Source of the DNA: Epilithonimonas vandammei
GTDB taxonomy: Bacteria > Bacteroidota > Bacteroidia > Flavobacteriales > Weeksellaceae
NCBI RefSeq assembly: GCF_003860525.1
Contig: NZ_CP034161.1
Span: 2,108,001 to 2,172,000, forward strand
Direction of reading: 5' to 3'
DNA: 64,000 nucleotides
Of this stretch, positions 1-8,759 are shown in pieces (position 1 is the first letter of the stretch; each line of letters begins with the position of its first letter). Below the pieces are notes generated by a model. That model made no database searches. It had not been told where the DNA came from and worked only from the letters and a program-made list of their open reading frames with translations. Made by a program: the position numbers and the translations under genes.

Positions 1-720
1 CAGTTTTTTAGCTTTCTCCAAATCTTCAGGCGTATCAATCCCAATTCCCACAAAATCAGTTTCTACCATTTTAATTTTCATCCCATTTTCCAAATAGCGT
101 AGTTGTTCTAATTTTTCCGAAATCTCCAAAGGTGTCATTTCCAAAGAAGAGAATTTTAGCAAAGCTTCTTTTCGGAAAGCATAAACACCAATATGTTTAT
201 AATACGTGACGTCATAAGATAATTCGCGCTGGAAAGGAATTACTGAACGACTAAAATACAAGGCAAATCCATTATTATCAGTAATGACTTTGACATTATT
301 TGGATTCCGGATTTCCTCGGATTCTCTCAATTGAATTTTCAATGAAGCTAAAGAAATTTTCTTTTTATCATCTTTATAAAAAACGTCAATCAGTTGTTTT
401 AGAGGTTCTTTTTTGAGGAAAGGTTCATCGCCTTGAACATTAATCACGATATCACAATCGATGTTTTGAACAGCTTCTGCAATTCTGTCGCTTCCTGTTT
501 CGTGTTCGCCTGTCATTACAGCTTTTCCGCCGTTTTTGGAAATTTCATCAAAAATTAATTCAGAATCTGTAGCAACGAATACTTCATCAAACAAACCAGT
601 TTCCAAAACATTCTGATAAGTAGTTGTGATAATAGTTCTATTTCCCAGAATCTCCATCATCTTACCGGGAAATCTTGTAGAATTATAACGTGCTGGAATA
701 ACTGCGATAACTTTGTTCAT
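1..720 (-). CDS. kdsB: 3-deoxy-manno-octulosonate cytidylyltransferase (3' end outside window)
   Basis: The enzyme activates Kdo with CTP to CMP-Kdo for the inner core of lipopolysaccharide, in the cytoplasm. The frame opens with ATG at 718-720 and stays open to the window edge, about 240 residues. The N-terminus reads [20 protein letters not shown], the nucleotide-binding signature of KdsB-type cytidylyltransferases, followed by an NVQGDEPF motif and a late [11 protein letters not shown] motif. KdsB is usually about 240-250 residues, so only a few residues are missing. The RES toxin lies just upstream on the same strand with a 44-bp gap and looks unrelated. Identity is secure from the motifs; the exact C-terminus cannot be seen. 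Confidence 0.93.
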   Translation of the reverse strand, partial: MNKVIAVIPARYNSTRFPGKMMEILGNRTIITTTYQNVLETGLFDEVFVATDSELIFDEISKNGGKAVMTGEHETGSDRIAEAVQNIDCDIVINVQGDEPFLKKEPLKQLIDVFYKDDKKKISLASLKIQLRESEEIRNPNNVKVITDNNGFALYFSRSVIPFQRELSYDVTYYKHIGVYAFRKEALLKFSSLEMTPLEISEKLEQLRYLENGMKIKMVETDFVGIGIDTPEDLEKAKKL

Positions 721-764
721 AGATTTTCTCGTGTTTTAAGGGATTCACAAACCTTTAGATTTCA

Positions 765-1232
765 TTATTTGTTTTGTTTTATAATTTGTTCCAATCGATC
801 ATCAGGTTCAAAATCGAGAATATCAATGAGCTTTACTTTTTTAAAATCTTTATGAAATGTATTGATAACCAAATTCCAATTTTCCGGAACCACTGCAGAA
901 GGAACTTTCAAACAAAGTTTTTCATTGGTATCAAACCAAACATTTCCAATCTTTTGACAATCGGAATAGTTCCTAAAATCTCTCCAGGTTTTAGATAATG
1001 CTGAAGTATCAACAACTTGGAAACCAGAATTATTAGGAATTTTGATGATCATAATCCTGAAATCCTTATTGAATCCCAATCCCTTGCGATGCGCTAATGT
1101 TTCCAAGTAGGCTAATGAAATACTTTCTGCAGTATAAATAACTTTCTTGCCTTCTGAGTTCCACCTCCCTTCCAATCCACTTGCAAAAAGTGAGTCAGCG
1201 TATTTTTTGTGAACAATCCTATAAACCAACAT
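765..1232 (-). CDS. RES-domain toxin (module 1)
   Basis: This 155-residue protein has the RES fold signature: Arg and Asn in GRWNSEGKKVIYTAES near residues 22-37, followed by LAYLETLAHR with its conserved Glu. Characterised RES toxins degrade NAD+ by phosphorolysis and halt growth; that activity is inferred here from the family. It follows the Xre/DUF2384 antitoxin with a 2-nt gap, the usual antitoxin-first order. The TA pair sits alone between kdsB and an aminotransferase. A second RES module lies at 15057-15973. Confidence 0.88.
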   Translation of the reverse strand: MLVYRIVHKKYADSLFASGLEGRWNSEGKKVIYTAESISLAYLETLAHRKGLGFNKDFRIMIIKIPNNSGFQVVDTSALSKTWRDFRNYSDCQKIGNVWFDTNEKLCLKVPSAVVPENWNLVINTFHKDFKKVKLIDILDFEPDDRLEQIIKQNK

Positions 1233-1234
1233 TG

Positions 1235-1708
1235 TTATACAGGATAACCCTGAGCCAATTTTTCTATTTCTTCATACACTAAATCTACACCGCCAGAAGT
1301 AGAAATAAAATCGATTGGCTTGTCCTCAGAATTCCAAAAAGGACGGTTCATCCAAAGTGTAAACTCATCAAGGTTTCCAAAAATATCCTTACCAAAATTA
1401 TAAAGATTGATTAATTTTAAAAGATGCTCGCTATAAATTGGATCCAAACCTTTTTCCTGATCTCTATAATTGCTAATGGTTCTTGGAGAAAGATTAATTA
1501 CCGATGCCAGGGTTTTCTCCGGCATATTGATAGCATCTGCAAGCAAATAGAACACATCTGTTTTCAGACCTTCTCTTGCTTTTTTCAACAGTTTGTAATC
1601 GTCTTGTATAGAATATCGATTAAAGACGGAAGAACCAACTCCATAAGTAGCAACTGGCTCTCCCACTTTTGATTTTTTAGAATTTTCGTTTTGTTTATAA
1701 TAGGCCAT
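1235..1708 (-). CDS. Xre/MbcA/ParS-type antitoxin (module 1)
   Basis: The 157-residue protein has a central helix-turn-helix-like segment (MPEKTLASVINLSPRTISNY, about residues 63-82) and a C-terminal DUF2384-type toxin-binding region (GKDIFGNLDEFTLWMNRPFW to the end). In this family the C-terminal tail plugs the RES active site, and here it ends in GYPV. It is the first gene of a two-gene operon with the RES toxin. A TATCTTTG -7 box and two direct repeats lie immediately upstream, consistent with autorepression. The function follows from family and context. Confidence 0.87.
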   Translation of the reverse strand: MAYYKQNENSKKSKVGEPVATYGVGSSVFNRYSIQDDYKLLKKAREGLKTDVFYLLADAINMPEKTLASVINLSPRTISNYRDQEKGLDPIYSEHLLKLINLYNFGKDIFGNLDEFTLWMNRPFWNSEDKPIDFISTSGGVDLVYEEIEKLAQGYPV

Positions 1709-1725
1709 CTTTGTATTTCTTTACA

Positions 1726-1767
1726 CAAAGATAGAATTTTTTCCAAAAACAAAACGAATTTTTTCCA
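1726..1767 (-). promoter_or_regulatory. Promoter and tandem operator of RES/Xre module 1
   Basis: On the minus strand a perfect -7 box TATCTTTG occupies 1733-1726, with TTTTG at 1754-1750 as a -33 candidate 16 nt away. Between and beyond them the 12-mer GAATTTTTTCCA occurs twice on the plus strand (1734-1745 and 1756-1767), a 22-bp period. Each copy contains the weak dyad GAA-TTTT-TTC. The position over the promoter suggests an autorepression site for the Xre protein. The promoter is read from the sequence; the operator role is inference. Confidence 0.6.
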
Positions 1768-1768
1768 T

Positions 1769-3022
1769 TTATTTTAAATTATTTAGCGCTTGTTCCAACT
1801 TCGGAAGACAGTCTTTAATATCCTCCAAAGAACAACCGCCCACAGAAGCTCTAAACCAAGGCACTGATTTATCATTTCCAAAAGCAGAGAACGGAACCAA
1901 AGCCATTCCTGCATTATTAATCAGATAGAAAACCAAATCGCTAGAGTTTTCTATTGTTTTCCCATCTGGTGTAGTTTTTCCAAGATAATCCAATTTGATT
2001 GTCAAATAAAGCGCTCCCATTGGCGAAATACTTTCCACAGCAAAACCTTTCGACTTCAAATCTTGGATTCCTGCGTGAAGTTCTTTCAGGCTTGTATTCA
2101 GTTTTTGTTTGTAATCGTCTAAGAATGTATCCACTGCAGAATCATCCGCTAAAAACTCAGCAACCGCTTCCTGTTCCGGTTTTGGTGCCCAAGCTCCAAC
2201 GTGCGTCAAAAGAGCTTTCATTTTATCAATTACCAAACTCGGTCCAAATCCCCAACCTACTCTAACCCCTGTAGCTGCAAAACATTTGGACGTTCCATCA
2301 ACATAAATCGTGTAATCTTTCATTTCCGGGAAAAGACTTACCGGATTATAATGATCTGAACCAAAAGTCAACATTGCGTAGATTTGGTCATACATCAGAT
2401 AAAGTGGTTTTTCGTCTGCTCCTCTCCTTTTGTTTTCTTCCAAAACCAATTCGCAAATCTCAGACAATTGCTCTTTTGTGAACATTGTCCCAGTTGGATT
2501 CAGTGGAGAACAGAGACAAAGCAAAACTGCGCCTTCTAAATGTGGTCTTAAATCATCAGCTGTCGGCAGGAAATTATTAGATTCCTGAGTCTGAACTTCA
2601 ACCGCATTTGCATTGGTTAAATAAGCGTAATGATTGTTATTCCAAGAAGGAATCGGATAAATCACTTTATCGCCTTCGTCCACAATTGTTTTGAAAATCG
2701 CATAAATCAAAGGTCTTGAACCAGCCGTAATTAAAATATCATTAGCTGAATAATCCAGATTCCAACGTTTTTTCAAGTCATTGCTTACAGAAGTTCTTAA
2801 AGATTGTAAACCGTTTGCTGGTGGATAATTAGTCAAATTATTTTTATAAGCTTTCTCAATTCCTTGTTTCAATTCCGATGGAATTGGATAGATATTTGAA
2901 TTAAGATCACCGATTGTAAGATTTGAGATTTGTGCACCTTTGGCTTTCAAATCGTTAACTTCATTTCCGATTTTTATAATTTCTGAACCAATCAGGTTAG
3001 ATGCTAGTTTAGATACTTTCAC
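1769..3022 (-). CDS. PLP-dependent class I/II aminotransferase
   Basis: The 417-residue fold-type I aminotransferase has the Schiff-base lysine in VDGTSKCFAATGVRVGWGFG (Lys about 247), the CSPLNPTGT substrate-loop motif near 171-179 and YDQIY near 211. Aspartate aminotransferase-like enzymes of Bacteroidota share this architecture, but substrate specificity cannot be read from sequence. It is monocistronic: a convergent-free gap separates it from the mutase upstream, and its start ATG at 3020-3022 follows an AT-rich stretch without a Shine-Dalgarno sequence. It is not obviously functionally linked to its neighbours. Confidence 0.88.
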   Translation of the reverse strand: MKVSKLASNLIGSEIIKIGNEVNDLKAKGAQISNLTIGDLNSNIYPIPSELKQGIEKAYKNNLTNYPPANGLQSLRTSVSNDLKKRWNLDYSANDILITAGSRPLIYAIFKTIVDEGDKVIYPIPSWNNNHYAYLTNANAVEVQTQESNNFLPTADDLRPHLEGAVLLCLCSPLNPTGTMFTKEQLSEICELVLEENKRRGADEKPLYLMYDQIYAMLTFGSDHYNPVSLFPEMKDYTIYVDGTSKCFAATGVRVGWGFGPSLVIDKMKALLTHVGAWAPKPEQEAVAEFLADDSAVDTFLDDYKQKLNTSLKELHAGIQDLKSKGFAVESISPMGALYLTIKLDYLGKTTPDGKTIENSSDLVFYLINNAGMALVPFSAFGNDKSVPWFRASVGGCSLEDIKDCLPKLEQALNNLK

Positions 3023-3126
3023 TTATTTATTTTTTGATGTTTTTCCGAAACTTAATCCGGATTTCTACTTTTTATGATTTGCAAATTTCTTAAATGTAAC
3101 AGATTAATTCAAGACATTCAACAAAA

Positions 3127-3167
3127 AAAGTTCTCAAAACTAAATTGCTTCAGTAATTGAGAACTTT
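3127..3167 (-). terminator. Terminator downstream of the phosphohexomutase gene
   Basis: The arms AAAGTTCTCAA (3127-3137) and TTGAGAACTTT (3157-3167) form an 11-bp perfect stem with a 19-nt loop. On the minus strand it ends in a run of T. It lies 48 bp past the stop of the mutase at 3215. Confidence 0.75.
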
Positions 3168-3214
3168 ATATTAAAAATATTATATAATATGCTTATTTTC
3201 TGATAAAATTTCAA

Positions 3215-4933
3215 TTACAGATTTAAATCCTGTTTTACCTTAGCAATCTTCTCTTCAAGCTTAGGAAGTTTGGCAACAAAATCTTCTTTGGAAGTAATGC
3301 TATCTTTTACAGAAACATAGAATTTGATTTTTGGTTCGGTTCCTGAAGGACGAACACAAACTTTGGTTCCATCTTGAGTATAGAAAATCAACACGTTAGA
3401 CTTAGGAATATCGTCCATTACTTTTTTCTCGTTCTTAGAAACAACGAAACAAGTCTGCTCTTTGAAATCCTTCACTTCTTCTACAGGAGAACCAGCAATT
3501 TCTTTCGGCGGATTACTTCTGAAATCGCTCATCATCTGCGTGATTTCTTCCGCTCCTGTTCTACCTTTTCTTACAACATTAATCAAACCTTCGTAATAGA
3601 AACCAACTTCTTTATAAATCTCAATCATATATTCGTAAACCGTTGTTCCGTTGGCTTTACACCAAGCAGCGATTTCACAAGCGGTTAAAATTGAACCACA
3701 AGAATCTTTGTCACGAACGAAATCTCCGGTCATAAAACCAAAACTTTCCTCGCCTCCACAAATGAATTTTTCCTGACCTTCAAAATCACGAATCATTTTT
3801 CCAATCCATTTGAAACCAGTTAATCCAACTTTGCAATCCACTCCGAATTTCTCAGCAACATCAAAGAAAACATCAGAAGTCACAATCGTAGAACCAATAA
3901 ACTCTTTTCCGGTAATTTTGCCAGCTTTTTTCCATTGGTCAAGGATATAATAAGTTAGGATTGTATTGGTCTGATTTCCATTAAGAAGTTGCATTTCGCC
4001 TTCAAGATTTCTAACTGCAATTCCTAATCTGTCACCGTCTGGGTCTGTTCCGATAACGATATCAGCATTAGTAATTCTCGCCAAATCCATTGCCATAGAA
4101 AGCGCAGCAGGTTCTTCCGGATTCGGAGAAGCTACCGTTGGGAAATTTCCACTTGGAATCATTTGCTCCTGAACCAAATCTAATTTTGTAAATCCTGCTT
4201 TTTTCAAAGCTTTTGGAACGGTTGTATAAGTTGTTCCGTGGATGGATGTGAAAACGATGTTTAGATTATCCCTTCCAACATTTTGGTAAAGAGAATTTTC
4301 CATACAAGCATCGATGTAAACATCATCTTGGTCTTCCCCAACCCATTCGATTAGGTCATCATTTCCATTGAATTTGATATCCTCAAACTTAGTCGCGTAA
4401 ACTTCTCTGATGATATTTTCATCATCCGGCGGAACGATTTGCGCACCGTCATTCCAATATACCTTATAACCGTTATATTCCGGTGGATTGTGAGAAGCCG
4501 TCAAAACGATTCCGGCATTACATTTTTTATCTCTCACTGTGAAAGACAATTCCGGAGTTGGACGATGTTCCTTGAACAACAGAACTTTGATTCCGTTAGC
4601 TGTCAAAACATCCGCAACGATTTTTCCGAATTCTTTTGAGTTATTACGAACGTCATAAGCAATCGCCACTTTTATTTCACCGGAAAACTGCTGATGAAGA
4701 TAATTTGCAATTCCTTGAGTAGCTTGACCTAATGTATATTTATTTAAACGATTAGTTCCAACACCCATTATGCCACGCATTCCGCCTGTTCCGAATTCTA
4801 ATTCCCTATAAAAAGAATCTTCCAAATCCGGCGAGTTGGAATCAATTAAAGTTTGTACTGCGTTTCTTGTTTCCTCATCAAAAGTTTCGGAAAGCCAAAG
4901 TTTTGCTTTATCTAATGTTGATAATTCTGACAT
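3215..4933 (-). CDS. Phospho-sugar mutase (phosphoglucomutase/phosphomannomutase, PGM2-like)
   Basis: The protein interconverts hexose (or pentose) 1- and 6(5)-phosphates via a phosphoserine. It has 572 residues, the usual size of the long PGM2-like branch. Visible motifs are the phosphoserine loop LTASHNPPEYNGYKVYW (Ser about 147), the metal-binding DPDGDRLG, the sugar-binding GGEESFGF and the C-terminal phosphate-binding RPSGTEPKIKFY. It would supply glucose-1-phosphate or mannose-1-phosphate for glycan synthesis. A GIN-domain lipoprotein gene ends 18 bp upstream, so they may be co-transcribed. Exact substrate is not determined. Confidence 0.93.
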   Translation of the reverse strand: MSELSTLDKAKLWLSETFDEETRNAVQTLIDSNSPDLEDSFYRELEFGTGGMRGIMGVGTNRLNKYTLGQATQGIANYLHQQFSGEIKVAIAYDVRNNSKEFGKIVADVLTANGIKVLLFKEHRPTPELSFTVRDKKCNAGIVLTASHNPPEYNGYKVYWNDGAQIVPPDDENIIREVYATKFEDIKFNGNDDLIEWVGEDQDDVYIDACMENSLYQNVGRDNLNIVFTSIHGTTYTTVPKALKKAGFTKLDLVQEQMIPSGNFPTVASPNPEEPAALSMAMDLARITNADIVIGTDPDGDRLGIAVRNLEGEMQLLNGNQTNTILTYYILDQWKKAGKITGKEFIGSTIVTSDVFFDVAEKFGVDCKVGLTGFKWIGKMIRDFEGQEKFICGGEESFGFMTGDFVRDKDSCGSILTACEIAAWCKANGTTVYEYMIEIYKEVGFYYEGLINVVRKGRTGAEEITQMMSDFRSNPPKEIAGSPVEEVKDFKEQTCFVVSKNEKKVMDDIPKSNVLIFYTQDGTKVCVRPSGTEPKIKFYVSVKDSITSKEDFVAKLPKLEEKIAKVKQDLNL

Positions 4934-4951
4934 TATTTATAGTTTTTTGTT

Positions 4952-5692
4952 TTAATTAATTTTCTTGTTTTCCAAAGTCGCTTTTTCAGTGACTTTCAGT
5001 TTTTTTGAAGGATTTCCATAATAAACCAACTTCGAAGTATTACCGATTTTTCCTTTGATTTCTTCATCCACGTTCAGTTCTGCATAATTTCCGTTCTGAG
5101 ACTCGATTTCCAAATCTTTGATATACCAATAGGGCGAAATAATACTCGCTGTATCTTTGATATTAAGCTTGGCTAAAGTTGTTTTTCCCAACAGATTAGC
5201 CCGGCTTTTGTTCATCATTTCTATCTCCGACTTCTCTGAAATCACTGATCCGATAAATTTAGCATTATCTTTTAAATGAAGTGCGAAATTTTCAACTTTC
5301 ATTTGGCTTGAAATGTTAAGTTCTACAGAATCAGCGATTTTAATCACATCAAAAGGATTTTTTCCATAAATCGTAATATTATAGAAATCCACTTTATCCG
5401 TTTCCCTTTTCTCTGTGATTGACAGATTTTTGTCTTTAACTTCAATATTAAGATTATCAAAGAAATTAGGGTAAGTTTCTACATTCACAAAGTTATGTGG
5501 ACTTTGAACATAAAACACCCGGAATTTTCCTTTCAAATCCAATTTAGAAAACTCAGCCAATTCTACATCTTTGGATTGGATTTCTCCTTTCGGAGAGACT
5601 TTTCCACAAGAAAATATGATTATCGAAAAGATAAAAAGGTATGTAAAGGAATTAAGAATTCGTTTCAATTGAGTAATTTTTAGTCCAAGCAA
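4952..5692 (-). CDS. GIN-domain (DUF2807-like) lipoprotein
   Basis: This 246-residue protein has a hydrophobic N-terminal segment ending in FSIIIFSCG, a lipobox with Cys about 29. The body is repetitive beta-strand sequence (FSKLDLKGKFRVFYV, later LNIKDTASIISPYWYIKDLEIES) typical of head GIN domain putative autotransporter-type beta-helix proteins of Bacteroidota. No enzymatic role is known. A distant relative occurs at 12280-13095. The listed start gives a long N-terminus; an internal start nearer the hydrophobic segment is possible. Confidence 0.7.
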   Translation of the reverse strand: MLGLKITQLKRILNSFTYLFIFSIIIFSCGKVSPKGEIQSKDVELAEFSKLDLKGKFRVFYVQSPHNFVNVETYPNFFDNLNIEVKDKNLSITEKRETDKVDFYNITIYGKNPFDVIKIADSVELNISSQMKVENFALHLKDNAKFIGSVISEKSEIEMMNKSRANLLGKTTLAKLNIKDTASIISPYWYIKDLEIESQNGNYAELNVDEEIKGKIGNTSKLVYYGNPSKKLKVTEKATLENKKIN

Positions 5693-5730
5693 TTTACAAT
5701 TATTTTCAGAAAATCAGAAGATGAATTTAA

Positions 5731-6180
5731 TCAAAAAGAAAGTCCGCCGTATCTCACGAAACTTCCCAATAAAAGCATCAAAACACCGATTACTGTCACA
5801 GATAAAATGTGAAAAGCCATTAATGGCAAAGTTTTAGCAGTCAGTTTTGGAATCACGAAAAAATTCGCACTGATGGCAAACAATACAGTTATCAGAAGTA
5901 AAATCAATTTCAGAGAAATTACAGTTTCTATAGGATTCGAAAAATGAAACCAATTTGAAAATCCAATTCCGAATTGGTACGACATCCAAACGCCAGAAAT
6001 GACCATCAAAAGCAAAGCAGGAATTCCTATTTTCTCATACTTTCGTTCGAAATCGAGGAGAATTTCCACATCCTTTTTTTTCAAAACTTCTGGCAAAATT
6101 GTTACCGCTAAAATCAAATGTCCGCCAACCCAAATCGAAGCGCCAAGAAGATGGATAATCAATAACAAATGATGACTCAT
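5731..6180 (-). CDS. CopD-like four-helix membrane protein
   Basis: The 149-residue integral membrane protein has about four hydrophobic segments (near 5-28, 50-72, 88-110, 120-143). The first contains HLLGASIWVGGHL, the His-rich motif of CopD/YwfM-like membrane proteins. Family members are linked to copper resistance or haem-containing membrane functions, but no role is proven for this type. It ends 3 bp from the GT2 glycosyltransferase, so the two probably share a transcript. Confidence 0.6.
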   Translation of the reverse strand: MSHHLLLIIHLLGASIWVGGHLILAVTILPEVLKKKDVEILLDFERKYEKIGIPALLLMVISGVWMSYQFGIGFSNWFHFSNPIETVISLKLILLLITVLFAISANFFVIPKLTAKTLPLMAFHILSVTVIGVLMLLLGSFVRYGGLSF

Positions 6181-6182
6181 AA

Positions 6183-7145
6183 TTAAATCATTTCTTCGAT
6201 ATGATAATTCTTGTGCTCGCGGTTGCTTCTGATAATCAATTCGCCCAAGAATCCCGCTACAAAAAGTAAACTTCCCAAAATCATCATCGTTAAAGCAATA
6301 AAAAACCAGGGATTAGCAGCAATCAGATTTCCGTAGATTTTGAAAACGTAAACGTCAATCAATTTCGAAACACCCAACCAAATTGCTGATAAAAATCCGA
6401 TGATAAACATCAAAGTTCCTGCTGCGCCAAAGAAATGCATTGGTCTCCCACCAAACCTGCTAACAAACCAAAGCGTTACCAAATCCAAAAAACCACGAAC
6501 AAAACGTTCTGTCCCAAACTTCGAAGTTCCGTAAGGTCTTGCCTGATGCTGAACTGGTTTTTCCGTGATATTTCTGAAACCTGCATTGGCAGCCAAAACC
6601 GGAATATAACGGTGCATATCGCCATAAACATCAATAGATTTCACAACTTGTTTTTTGTAAGCTTTCAATCCACAATTGAAATCGTGTAGCGAAACTCCTG
6701 AAACCTTTCTAGCCGCAGCATTGAAGAGTTTTGAAGGAATGTTTTTAGTCATCACATTATCGAAACGTTTCTTTTTCCATCCGGAAACAATATCATAATT
6801 TCCTGTAGTAACCATTTCATAAAGTTCAGGAATCTCTTCCGGAAAATCCTGTAAATCAGCATCCATTGTTATAATTACGTCGCCATTTACTTTTTCAAAA
6901 GCAGCGTGAAGTGCCTGAGATTTTCCGTAGTTTTTAGAAAATTTAATCCCGTGAATCTGCGGATGTTGAATTTTTAGGTTTTCGATAATAGACCAAGACA
7001 AATCTGTACTTCCGTCATCTATGAACCAAACTTCGTAAGATAATTTGTTGTCTCGACAAACTTGGTCGATTCTGGTAAAGAGTTCTTCCAGAGATTCTTC
7101 TTCGTTGAGAAGTGGAACTATAATAGATAAATTCAAATGGTTCAA
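6183..7145 (-). CDS. GT2 glycosyltransferase with C-terminal membrane helices (DPM1/ArnC-like)
   Basis: The N-terminal 230 residues are a GT-A domain: SIIVPLLNEEESLEELF, the nucleotide-sugar motif FIDDGSTD (about 43-50) and DADLQDFPEE (about 96-105). Two transmembrane helices near 235-260 and 280-305 anchor it, as in polyprenyl-phosphate glycosyltransferases. It probably transfers a sugar from a nucleotide donor to a lipid carrier for envelope glycan modification. Its start overlaps the stop of the PIN-domain gene by 4 nt, which suggests translational coupling with an unrelated TA module. Donor and acceptor are unknown. Confidence 0.88.
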   Translation of the reverse strand: MNHLNLSIIVPLLNEEESLEELFTRIDQVCRDNKLSYEVWFIDDGSTDLSWSIIENLKIQHPQIHGIKFSKNYGKSQALHAAFEKVNGDVIITMDADLQDFPEEIPELYEMVTTGNYDIVSGWKKKRFDNVMTKNIPSKLFNAAARKVSGVSLHDFNCGLKAYKKQVVKSIDVYGDMHRYIPVLAANAGFRNITEKPVQHQARPYGTSKFGTERFVRGFLDLVTLWFVSRFGGRPMHFFGAAGTLMFIIGFLSAIWLGVSKLIDVYVFKIYGNLIAANPWFFIALTMMILGSLLFVAGFLGELIIRSNREHKNYHIEEMI

Positions 7146-7570
7146 CTTTTAAGTTTTTTATTAATGTAAATAATTGCTTCGTCAGGTGCAAAAACCGAAA
7201 TTTCTGAGGTAGAGAAATCTTTCATATCACGAGTGATAATGCCTGTTAAATTTTCTGTTTTATGAGCACAAAAAATCTGTACAGCATCTTCATAATCTTT
7301 ATGAATTGATTTTAAACCTTTTTGCAAAATTATTTTATCTACAGAAATAATCTTTATTATTTCAAGAATTTCTGACAGAGATTTTCTCACTTTTTCTTCT
7401 GCAAAAGCTTTTTTTAAAATATAATGTGAGGTTAATACCGATTGTGATGATGTATAAAGAAAAATATGTTTGTTATAAGCCAAATTGAATATCTGATTGG
7501 CATTCTCGGCAAATGGTTTGCGTTCTGATAAGAAGTCTAAAATCAGATTGGTATCTATAAAGAAATTCAT
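7142..7570 (-). CDS. PIN-domain toxin (VapC-like ribonuclease)
   Basis: The 142-residue protein opens with MNFFIDTNLILDFLSERKPF, the PIN-domain first acidic residue (Asp6) in the usual context. EDAVQIFCAH and ITRDMKDF supply further conserved acidic residues near 92 and 113. PIN toxins cleave RNA with a metal centre. Its first base overlaps the stop of the ribbon-helix-helix antitoxin, so the two form a canonical antitoxin-toxin operon. RNA target is unknown. Confidence 0.87.
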   Translation of the reverse strand: MNFFIDTNLILDFLSERKPFAENANQIFNLAYNKHIFLYTSSQSVLTSHYILKKAFAEEKVRKSLSEILEIIKIISVDKIILQKGLKSIHKDYEDAVQIFCAHKTENLTGIITRDMKDFSTSEISVFAPDEAIIYINKKLKS

Positions 7571-7815
7571 TATAAATCATATTTTTCTTTATAATAATCA
7601 TCTAATGCTTTATCATAATCAAAATTTTCAGGAAGTTTCAAACTACCGGCTAGATTTTTGATTTTGGGCGAAAGTTCGCTTTTATCGGATTCTTCAACCA
7701 AAGATTCCAAATATTTCTGAACCATCTCAGAAAGGCTTCTCTGTGTTCCTTTAGCGTATTTTTTTGCTTTTTCTATAACTGATTTTTCCACAGTCAAAGT
7801 CAATTTTGTCGTCAT
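7570..7815 (-). CDS. Antitoxin of PIN module (DUF6364-like, ribbon-helix-helix)
   Basis: This roughly 81-residue protein begins TTKLTLTVEKSVIEKAKKYAKGTQRSLSEMVQKYLE, a ribbon-helix-helix-like DNA-binding segment with beta strand then two helices. Its acidic C-terminus (DYDKALDDYYKEKYDL) is typical of toxin-binding tails. I chose ATG at 7813-7815 over the GTG three bases upstream. An inverted repeat overlapping the promoter lies directly upstream. It is paired with the PIN toxin in a 1-bp overlap. Confidence 0.8.
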   Translation of the reverse strand: MTTKLTLTVEKSVIEKAKKYAKGTQRSLSEMVQKYLESLVEESDKSELSPKIKNLAGSLKLPENFDYDKALDDYYKEKYDL

Positions 7816-7816
7816 C

Positions 7817-7841
7817 ACGTATTATTTTAGTAAAGATACGT
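7817..7841 (-). promoter_or_regulatory. Inverted repeat and -7 box at the PIN-module promoter
   Basis: ACGTAT (7817-7822) and ATACGT (7836-7841) form an inverted repeat with a 13-nt spacer. On the minus strand the sequence TATCTTTA between them resembles the TAnnTTTG -7 box. An autorepression site for the antitoxin is the likely meaning, by analogy with VapBC-type operons. Confidence 0.45.
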
Positions 7842-7858
7842 ATAAAATTGATACCAAA

Positions 7859-8446
7859 CTATTCGTAGCGTTTTTTGTTTTTCAAAAATCCTGCAATTAC
7901 GATAGACAAAAGTAAATAAAATAGTAAAACGCCTCCAAAAATAGCAGACAAAAAACTGAATGAAAAATAATTAATATTTTGCTTTTTGGCGCCATTGATA
8001 CCGATGCTCATTTTTTTGTACTCATCATTCAAGCTTTTAATTTTTTCTGTGTCTTTTGGGTTTATCTCTTTGATTTGCTTATTGTAAGACTCATCCAACT
8101 TTGTCAATTCTGATTCAATATGTTGATGATTCAGCATATCTCTGGCATCTGTATCAACATAATTAAGAAACAAAAAAATCGACATAAAAGATAGAAACCC
8201 TCCAACAAATAATGTTATAAAAATCTGTTTAAAGGCCTGAGGATAAGTGATTTCTCCAATATTCTTTCTCAGATAATAAACAGAAAGAAACCCCATTAAA
8301 CTATAAATGAAAGTTAATCCAAACGCATTAACATTAATTGATATGTTAAAATAATCTGGTCCTGCGAAAAAATAATACACTACGAAGAATAAAAACATAG
8401 TGATTGCGTACAAACCAAAGCCAAAAGCTATCGGGTTTTTTGTCAT
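7859..8446 (-). CDS. DUF4199 family membrane protein
   Basis: The 195-residue protein has four hydrophobic segments: about 8-28, 37-58, 72-95 and 160-190, with a charged helical loop (about 100-155) between the last two. This layout and the motif EITYPQAFKQIFITLFVGGFLS match the DUF4199 family, which is common in Bacteroidota and has no known function. It is followed downstream by the PIN module and preceded by the divergent SRP RNA. No operon partner is evident. Confidence 0.75.
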   Translation of the reverse strand: MTKNPIAFGFGLYAITMFLFFVVYYFFAGPDYFNISINVNAFGLTFIYSLMGFLSVYYLRKNIGEITYPQAFKQIFITLFVGGFLSFMSIFLFLNYVDTDARDMLNHQHIESELTKLDESYNKQIKEINPKDTEKIKSLNDEYKKMSIGINGAKKQNINYFSFSFLSAIFGGVLLFYLLLSIVIAGFLKNKKRYE

Positions 8447-8559
8447 AAATCTAAATTTTGATACTTAATTAATTAAAAAAATGAAAAATTTTGTCCTTAA
8501 CAATCAATTTATTAACCTCAATTATATCGATAGTTAAAGGATTTTTCATTAATTCTGTT

Positions 8560-8588
8560 TTTGAAATTGCAATATTTTCCTATCTTTG
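8560..8588 (+). promoter_or_regulatory. Bacteroidota-type promoter of the SRP RNA
   Basis: TTTG at 8560-8563 and TATCTTTG at 8581-8588, 17 nt apart, match the -33/-7 consensus (TTTG, TAnnTTTG) of the phylum. The RNA 5' end would fall 4-6 nt downstream, exactly where the SRP RNA helix starts. Confidence 0.8.
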
Positions 8589-8591
8589 CAC

Positions 8592-8686
8592 CGGCAAGTC
8601 CTAAACAACCAGCTCCTGAGAATCCTCCAGGGTGGGAACGCAGCAAAGGTAATCGGTTGTAGCGGTGTGATTTAGGTAGCTTGCCA
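8592..8686 (+). ncRNA. ffs: Signal recognition particle RNA, small bacterial type
   Basis: The RNA pairs with Ffh to target nascent membrane proteins. GGCAAG (8593-8598) pairs with CTTGCC (8680-8685), CCTAAA (8600-8605) with TTTAGG (8671-8676), and ACAACC with GGTTGT (8606-8611/8655-8660), giving one long helix. The apical part carries the conserved asymmetric loop and tetraloop region (TCCAGGGTGGGAACGCAGCA, 8625-8644), matching helix 8 of 4.5S RNA. A T-run at 8687-8692 would end transcription. Confidence 0.92.
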
Positions 8687-8703
8687 TTTTTTATTTCAAT
8701 AGG

Positions 8704-8752
8704 TTAAGAGATTAAGCCATATTCAAGATTTTGAATTGACTTAATCTCTTAA
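8704..8752 (-). terminator. Long hairpin downstream of the UPF0173 gene
   Basis: Arms of 13 bp (TTAAGAGATTAAG at 8704-8716 and CTTAATCTCTTAA at 8740-8752) are perfectly complementary, with an inner ATTCAA/TTGAAT pair. It lies 8 bp beyond the stop of the minus-strand hydrolase gene and after the SRP RNA T-run, so it could serve both strands. Confidence 0.6.
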
Positions 8753-8759
8753 TTTTTTG